Source of the DNA: Siderastrea siderea
Lineage: Eukaryota; Cnidaria; Anthozoa; Scleractinia; Rhizangiidae
Assembly: GCA_964030785.1 (NCBI GenBank)
Contig: OZ034968.1
Span: forward strand, 44,888,186 to 44,952,185
Length of the DNA stretch: 64,000 nucleotides
Direction: 5' to 3'
Shown piece after piece: positions 31,950 to 64,000 of the stretch; positions within the stretch are counted from its first letter, which is position 1; every line of letters starts with the position of its first letter. The translations under genes and the position numbers were made by a program. The notes beneath the pieces are model-generated. The model saw only the letters and a list, made by a program, of their open reading frames with translations. It ran no database searches and was not told the DNA's origin.

Positions 31950-34187
31950 ATGGCGGCTGTACACGAATTGTTCAAGCAGCTTGAGAAAGAAGCACAGTGT
32001 CCTGTTTGTTTGGGAACAGTTAGCGATCCGAAAACTCTACCGTGCTTGCACTCATTTTGCTTGAATTGCCTGCAGAGTCTGCAAAACAGAAGGGACGACG
32101 ATGAAGAAGAACCGCTTTCCCCGGCAGAAGACCCATCGATAATTGGCTGTCCGGTTTGTCGAATGTTTGCGGAAATTCCTGATGATATCGCCAACTTTCC
32201 TACGTCGTTTCATCTCAATCGACTAGTGGATATTTTAGATAGGAAAGACACGACCAGCGAGGCTCAGATGTGCATCATTTGTAAAAAGAACGTCATTGCA
32301 ACTTGCTACTGTTTCGTCTGTCTGGAGTTTATGTGTACAGCGTGCTTTAAAGCTCATCCTCGCTCACAAAGATCACCACCCCACCGAAATGTTTCAATTG
32401 AAAATTTGCGAGCTCAGCAAGGTTTGGGTTCAAACTACGTGCCATCTTTTTGTTCACAGGAACAACATGAGATGAAGCAACGGCTAACATTTTACTGCCA
32501 AGATTGTCGAGTCTGCATTTGCCGGAAGTGTTATGAGACAAGCCATGACACCCACAGCATGATCGATATTTACGATCAAAAAATCGCCAACGCGGAAGCG
32601 ATGCAAATGAGGTCCGTTGTGGAAAAAGTTAAACAGCAGGTCCTCGTGTACGAAAATAGAATGGACAAACAAACTGAACTGATGGAGAAAAGCAAAGAGG
32701 AAAGTTTGGCTGCACAAAGAAAGGTTACAGAAAATGTTGAAGGCCTTATTTCTGTTTTGAAGGAACATGAAAGGGTTGTTAAAGCCAAATTACTTGAAGT
32801 TAATGAAGCACAGCAGAAAAATTGTTCAACACAACTAGAAAACTTTCGGGCGATTGTTCACCAGTTAAGAAGTTTTGTAGAACATGGCGAGGCCATATTA
32901 GACAGGAAACTGAATGTTGAAATTCTTCAAGCACAAAACTGCTTTGAAAAGCTGGGTGAGGAACTTCTCCATCAAAAGAAATTAGAGTTATATTACCCAC
33001 AACATGTTGATTATGTGGTATCAAGGCAGGCCATTGTAGACATTGAGGGCCATGTTACTGTTAGGTACACTGATGCTTCAAAATCAAGGGCTGAAGGTAA
33101 GGGCTTAACAAAAGCATACGTAGGAACCGAAAATAATATTACAGTGACAGTTAGGGACCAAGAAGGTGGGCAGTTTTACCATCAAGACAACCAGCTAACT
33201 GTTAAAGTGATAAACCCACAAGGAGAGCACCTAAGTACACAAATTAAAGACCACAAAGATGGGAAATACACATTGTCATATAAACCGGAGAGCGAAGGTG
33301 TTCATACCATGCTCGCTGATGTCAATGGAAAGGCACTTACAGGCAGCCCTTGGAACGTGGAGGTGGTACCACATTGTTATCATCCGGTGGTTGAGTTTGG
33401 AGAATCTGGCAAAGAACAAGGACAGTTTGATTGGCCTGTATCTGTTGCAGTTAGCAACAGAAATAGAAACATTGCTATAGCAGATTGCGATAACAGTCGA
33501 ATTCAGTTGTTTGACTGCGAAGGGGAATACTTGCTTGAGTTTGGGCAGAATGATGATGATGTTGAAAAACTTAATCAACCAGTTTCTGTGGCTTTCACCA
33601 GCTCTGGAGATATCATTGTTCTGGACTCTTGCAAGATTTTACAGTTTGACTTAAGTGGTCATTTTAAAAACATCGCAACCAGTGAACATCTCAAAAATCC
33701 CTCCAGTATTTCTGTTGGCCATGATGATCAGTTGATTGTGTGTGATAAGGGTGACAAAACAATCAAAATACTCTCCCACAATGGGGTGAAATTACTAAAA
33801 ACATTCAGTGCTCCAGACTGTCATACCTCCCCTGAGTTTGCTATTTGTCACCAGAGCAAGATCTTTGTTTCATATTTCGAGGAAAACTGTATCAAAGTGT
33901 TTGATGCTGAAGGACATTTTTTATTTGACATTGGAGGAGAGCGCACAAGAACTGAGAATGGGACATTAATTGGTCCCCTGGGACTCGCTGTTGACAAATA
34001 CGACCACTTAGTTGTGTGTGACTTTCAAAACAAGGGACTCCACATTTTTACTCTTGATGGGATGTTTGTCAGTAATGTGCGAGATCCATTCAACACAGTG
34101 ATGACTCCATACTCAGTTGCTGTATCTAATGAGGGTCATGTGGTAATGATTGACATTTTGAAGCATTCCGTCCTAGTTTTTCAATGA
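31950..34187 (+). CDS. TRIM/NHL protein (RING, B-box, coiled coil, filamin, NHL), TRIM2/3/71-like
   Basis: A single-exon 745-residue protein with the full TRIM-NHL layout. The RING finger spans Cys17 to Cys70 (CPVC, then CLHSFCLNC, then CPVC), the signature of an E3 ubiquitin ligase. B-box 1 lies at about 108-150 and B-box 2 at about 168-205. A long helical coiled coil for dimerisation occupies about 205-345. A filamin/ABP280 immunoglobulin-like repeat (about 380-475, ending GSPWNVEV) is followed by NHL blades from about 480 to the C-terminus (for example QFDWPVSVAV, GPLGLAVDKYDHLVVCD). NHL propellers bind RNA or protein. A RING with a loop of about 27 residues between the CLNC and CPVC pairs is longer than usual. 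The start has a good context (AAAATGG), and a TE repeat ends just upstream. Orthology within TRIM2/3/71/56 is not resolvable by eye; intronless TRIM-NHL families are often expanded. Confidence 0.93.
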   Translation: MAAVHELFKQLEKEAQCPVCLGTVSDPKTLPCLHSFCLNCLQSLQNRRDDDEEEPLSPAEDPSIIGCPVCRMFAEIPDDIANFPTSFHLNRLVDILDRKDTTSEAQMCIICKKNVIATCYCFVCLEFMCTACFKAHPRSQRSPPHRNVSIENLRAQQGLGSNYVPSFCSQEQHEMKQRLTFYCQDCRVCICRKCYETSHDTHSMIDIYDQKIANAEAMQMRSVVEKVKQQVLVYENRMDKQTELMEKSKEESLAAQRKVTENVEGLISVLKEHERVVKAKLLEVNEAQQKNCSTQLENFRAIVHQLRSFVEHGEAILDRKLNVEILQAQNCFEKLGEELLHQKKLELYYPQHVDYVVSRQAIVDIEGHVTVRYTDASKSRAEGKGLTKAYVGTENNITVTVRDQEGGQFYHQDNQLTVKVINPQGEHLSTQIKDHKDGKYTLSYKPESEGVHTMLADVNGKALTGSPWNVEVVPHCYHPVVEFGESGKEQGQFDWPVSVAVSNRNRNIAIADCDNSRIQLFDCEGEYLLEFGQNDDDVEKLNQPVSVAFTSSGDIIVLDSCKILQFDLSGHFKNIATSEHLKNPSSISVGHDDQLIVCDKGDKTIKILSHNGVKLLKTFSAPDCHTSPEFAICHQSKIFVSYFEENCIKVFDAEGHFLFDIGGERTRTENGTLIGPLGLAVDKYDHLVVCDFQNKGLHIFTLDGMFVSNVRDPFNTVMTPYSVAVSNEGHVVMIDILKHSVLVFQ

Positions 34188-34898
34188 GGTTATCAAAAAC
34201 TACCCCTTTATGGTTCCTATGGTCATCCTTTGTAATTTTGTAGCATGCTTTAGCCATGAAAACTAAAAAAAAAAACAGCACGATAGCTCAGCCGAAGAAG
34301 ATTGCAACTCATTTCATTTAAGCTGTTCCACTTGGATAGCTAAACAACAGAATGGACCAACAGGACCAACAGAATGCATGGAATATCAATTCTGAAAATA
34401 CAATGTAATGCAGTTCATCAATTTATTTTTTATTTGTACAATTTAGGTAGCATTTTATAAGTCTGTGGTTCCACCCGCAAATTCTACATAATCTACATAA
34501 TCTGAGTAAGCCAAAAACTTTTCAAAATATCACATATCTCTCCGCATCAAGTAAAACAAAAATTTCCCCAAAGGAACCAAATTCTTCATATTCCAAGTAA
34601 ACTGTATGAGGCCATCAATTTGCAGCATTTTCTTGTTCATCTTGACAACAGAAATGTCTCAAAAGAACATTTCAAATTAGTATTGCCATTCTTTTCAGTA
34701 TTCCTTTTTGAGAGTAGTCCTATCATACCCTGTGAGCAGTCTATTTTCCTTCAAGGATAGTGAAGCATGTGTAAAAAATCAAAAGTGGCATGATCTGAAC
34801 AGTCATCGGAGATGCCCGTTCTTGATCATTTGCACCCCACACTGTCCTTGAGAGAAAAAAATGAATACTTGCAGTCTATAGCCCTAAAGCAATGCACC
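34188..34898. other. 3' flank of the TRIM/NHL gene
   Basis: Noncoding. No canonical AATAAA is found close to the stop; the first clear one is at 35454-35459, beyond the MITE. Confidence 0.35.
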
Positions 34899-35320
34899 TT
34901 AAGGACAGTGCCTCCTTTTGTTTGTGCACATACCTTATGCACATCTCAGGTCTGGTCCGACATATTTGGGGTTTCTTTTAAAAGGAATTTGCTTACTAAT
35001 ATGACAGTATTTTTGCATGGTTTATGACTATGTGAAAAAAGCAGATCTTAGCAAGGGCTATTAGAATCCAAAAAGAAAATTGGGGGTAACCACACATTTT
35101 TCAGAGATAATTGAGTTTTTAAAATTTGGAAAGAAAATGTCATACATTCTTTATATTTTAAAGCTTTTTTAGAATTTTGGTTGCTTAATTATCTCTGAAA
35201 AATGCATGGGTACCCACAGGTTTCTTTTCAGATTCCAATAACCCTTGCTAAGATCTGCTTTTTCCCCACAATCATTACCTTTGCAAAAATACCTCTGTAT
35301 TAAGTACCCACTGTCCTTGA
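34899..35320. mobile_element. MITE with AAGGACAGTG termini (TTAA-type)
   Basis: The left end TTAAGGACAGTG and right end CACTGTCCTTGA are inverse. Deep internal inverted homology, with GCAGATCTTAGCAAGGG near 35041 facing its inverse near 35246, makes most of the 420 bp one hairpin. The right target site has changed from TTAA to TTGA. Confidence 0.65.
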
Positions 35321-36538
35321 TTTGCCTAACTAGATTTTGAGTAAATCAACTTTGTTTAGAATCAAGAAATCTATATGCTTGTTGTGTGGTAACTGGTCTT
35401 GCGTGAAGTCGGCAGAATTAAAACTGGTTTTATGTCACCAATATGCTACATAGAATAAAAGGTATAAGTGTAGAACATGTTGCTTTTAAAAGATTTTATT
35501 TAAGGGAATGAAAGGTTTTAAAATGACTCTGACAGTATTGTGTGCAGAAGTTTGTTTCAAAAGATGTTATTCAAGGGAATAAAAGGTTTGAAAATGCCTC
35601 TAATAGACAGCCCACTGCATTCCCTTTCTGCATTCCCTTTCTGCTCGCTTGACTTGGTACTAATATTTTCATGACAGCACAGAACAACATACCATGGGAA
35701 CATGTATCCTATTCCCAGGCTTGTATGCATACCACACACTCCCCTGCAAGAGGAAGAAAATGCTTGGAAACTAGGCTCATGCAGAACAGATTTTAACCTT
35801 TCATACTTTAAGGAGCTGGGTCAACTATTTTTTGTTAAAACTTTAAATGCCAAAAGACACATTTGAAACAATGGAAACCTTACTCTGGCTGTGAACTGAA
35901 ACAACTTGTCAGTATTTTTAGGTTCAGATCATGGCCAAGGTGGAGATCGATTGCACCTTCTTCTGTCATCAATCCATTTTTCTCTTCTCTCGTTATTGTC
36001 AAAGCATTTTGGAGCTGGGGAGAGCTACAATTTGTCTTAATTTTAGCACTGATTTGACCAAACACTTGAAATTTTATCCCCAGACTGAAAAATTGGAACC
36101 AAATGTTGGAGAGGTTAACTGAGGCAATAAACATTTTCAAACAAATGGAGGCTCCGTGGGATTTTGTTAATTTTTGTGACTTTTCCCTTACTTATTGGCT
36201 CGGCAAACATCCACCACTGTTCATCTCCACTTTGGTGAATAGTTTTTAAATACCGGCATGTAAAAACAAGGATAAAAAATAGAATAAGTTTACAAATACT
36301 CATAAGTTCTTTTCTTCAATAAGGAGTTGTGCACGTGTTCCTATGATTTTTGCAAAGCTAATCCAGGTGGCCTTAACTCCCTTCCATTTCAGTATGTTGC
36401 TAACTATGATTAGTAGATGAAAACCTTGAAAAGGAAAGCCACTGAGCAGTAGTTTTAACAAGCCAGGGGCTGCAACTAATTTCATTTTATTTTAGCAGAA
36501 ACTTCTGAGTTTCTGATTTTAGTTCCTTTTTATTATTA

Positions 36539-36571
<33 letters not shown>

Positions 36572-36611
36572 CATTATTATTATTTATCAGAAGCACCGTG
36601 ATATGCTCCTG

Positions 36612-36658
<47 letters not shown>

Positions 36659-37011
36659 TATTCATTTATTTACATGTTTATTTTTCTCATCATTTTTATT
36701 TATTTATTTATCTTTTGCTGTTTTGCAAAGTAGTAGGCAATTGTCATATTTTGTCTTGCTTCGATCATGGCTGTTTTTAGAAGAAAAACAAATTGTGTTC
36801 TGTTGTGGTAAAACAGAAACGTTTATTTAATCAAAACGATATAGATAGCCTTGTGATTTTAACGGATTTTTTGTGGGATCTCGCTTCCAAGCAACCAAGA
36901 GCATGGGAACCACACCTCCGAACACACCCCCCTTTGGCAACAACAAAGATGATCACGTGATAAGACTATTGCCTCATTCTGTCCTCACAGTGGGACGAGC
37001 AAGGAGCAAAC
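35321..37011. other. Intergenic region upstream of PAH
   Basis: Contains an imperfect tandem duplication of a roughly 55-bp block (35484-35540 and 35560-35612). Two long ATT arrays lie at about 36529-36585 and 36615-36658. Near the PAH start is a GATCACGTGATAAGA stretch (36951-36965) combining an E-box and a GATA-type site, 47 bp before the ATG. No TATA box is apparent. Confidence 0.4.
36529..36660 (+). repeat. (ATT)n microsatellites
   Basis: Two near-pure trinucleotide arrays are separated by about 30 bp. The tyrosine/leucine frames that cross them are artefacts. Confidence 0.9.
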
Positions 37012-63615
<26,604 letters not shown>

Positions 63616-63729
63616 ATACAAACCGATGCCGCTGAATTCATTGTCCCGAGGACTTTGAATGCGTGATAGTATTAAATGTGTAGGAAAAGGAGGAAATATT
63701 TTTATAAAATTTTAGGGTAGTCTGGTAAC

Positions 63730-63735
63730 AATAAA
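63730..63735 (+). terminator. PAH: Candidate polyadenylation signal of PAH
   Basis: AATAAA lies 115 bases after the PAH stop codon. It is the first canonical signal downstream and gives a short 3' UTR. The last 265 bp of the window show nothing else. Confidence 0.6.
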
Positions 63736-64000
63736 TCTACTGCAGTTACGCATCTTACATTAAGTGGCCTTGAATTTGGCTTCAGTATAAGTCACGTCTC
63801 GTTTTAAGTGAACATCCTCGAAACCCCTGCTTTTGAGACGACGCCATGCTCTGAAGTGCAACAATTACCTACTTTGCGTGCCCGCTTTAAAATTTTGAGG
63901 CAGGAGTTCCCTGCTTTAGGGCTATGGAAGTTTCCACTTTAGAGTTGCCCAGTTTAGCGAAAAGTTCACTTTCGATATCGTCATCCTCCTTAGTTAGTTT

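Noticed and set aside
36598..36830. Tyr- and Leu-rich frames over 60 codons
   Set aside because: They are translations of the ATT microsatellite.

Overview
This is animal nuclear DNA, not microbial. Genes are split by GT-AG introns, single-exon metazoan genes are present, and much of the rest is transposon-derived: Penelope-like elements, LINE fragments, tRNA-derived SINEs, MITEs and microsatellites. The repeat types and the intronless TRIM/NHL gene suggest a cnidarian, most likely a stony coral. That placement is inferred, since no marker fixes the species.

Layout. Positions 1-9800 hold two diverged copies of one segment, 1-5426 and 6866-9797. Copy A is interrupted by a 2.8 kb TIR element carrying a THAP domain, which itself holds a nested TTAA-flanked element; copy B carries a small Harbinger-like MITE. 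Each copy serves as an empty site for the other's insertions. From 9800 to 13800 I see no gene, only a degraded tandem repeat. A single-exon Ras-family GTPase lies at 13922-14569. Seven exons at 17410-25330 encode the C-terminal RUN-domain end of a DENND5-type Rab GEF, whose start is not found in the window. One of its introns holds a Penelope-like element with long inverted arms. Positions 25331-31900 are repeats, including a second Penelope-like element between direct repeats. An intact single-exon TRIM/NHL gene (31950-34187) begins 75 bp after the last repeat.

The largest gene is phenylalanine 4-hydroxylase, reconstructed as 14 exons from 37012 to 63615 (450 codons before the stop). It includes a 12-nt microexon, and the Fe-binding His-His-Glu triad is intact. 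Its introns hold a third Penelope-like copy, a long-TIR element with a P2X7-tail-like cysteine motif, a LINE, a head-to-head SINE pair, two copies of a dispersed repeat, a palindromic AGGATCCT minisatellite and long TATGG arrays.

All recognised host genes are on the + strand. They do not form an obvious pathway: signalling GTPase, Rab regulator, ubiquitin-ligase-type TRIM and amino-acid hydroxylase. The strongest observations are the PAH microexon, a PAH splice acceptor built from a repeat tail, the nested transposons with internal empty sites, and hammerhead-ribozyme-like motifs at Penelope-like ends and in a lone palindrome.
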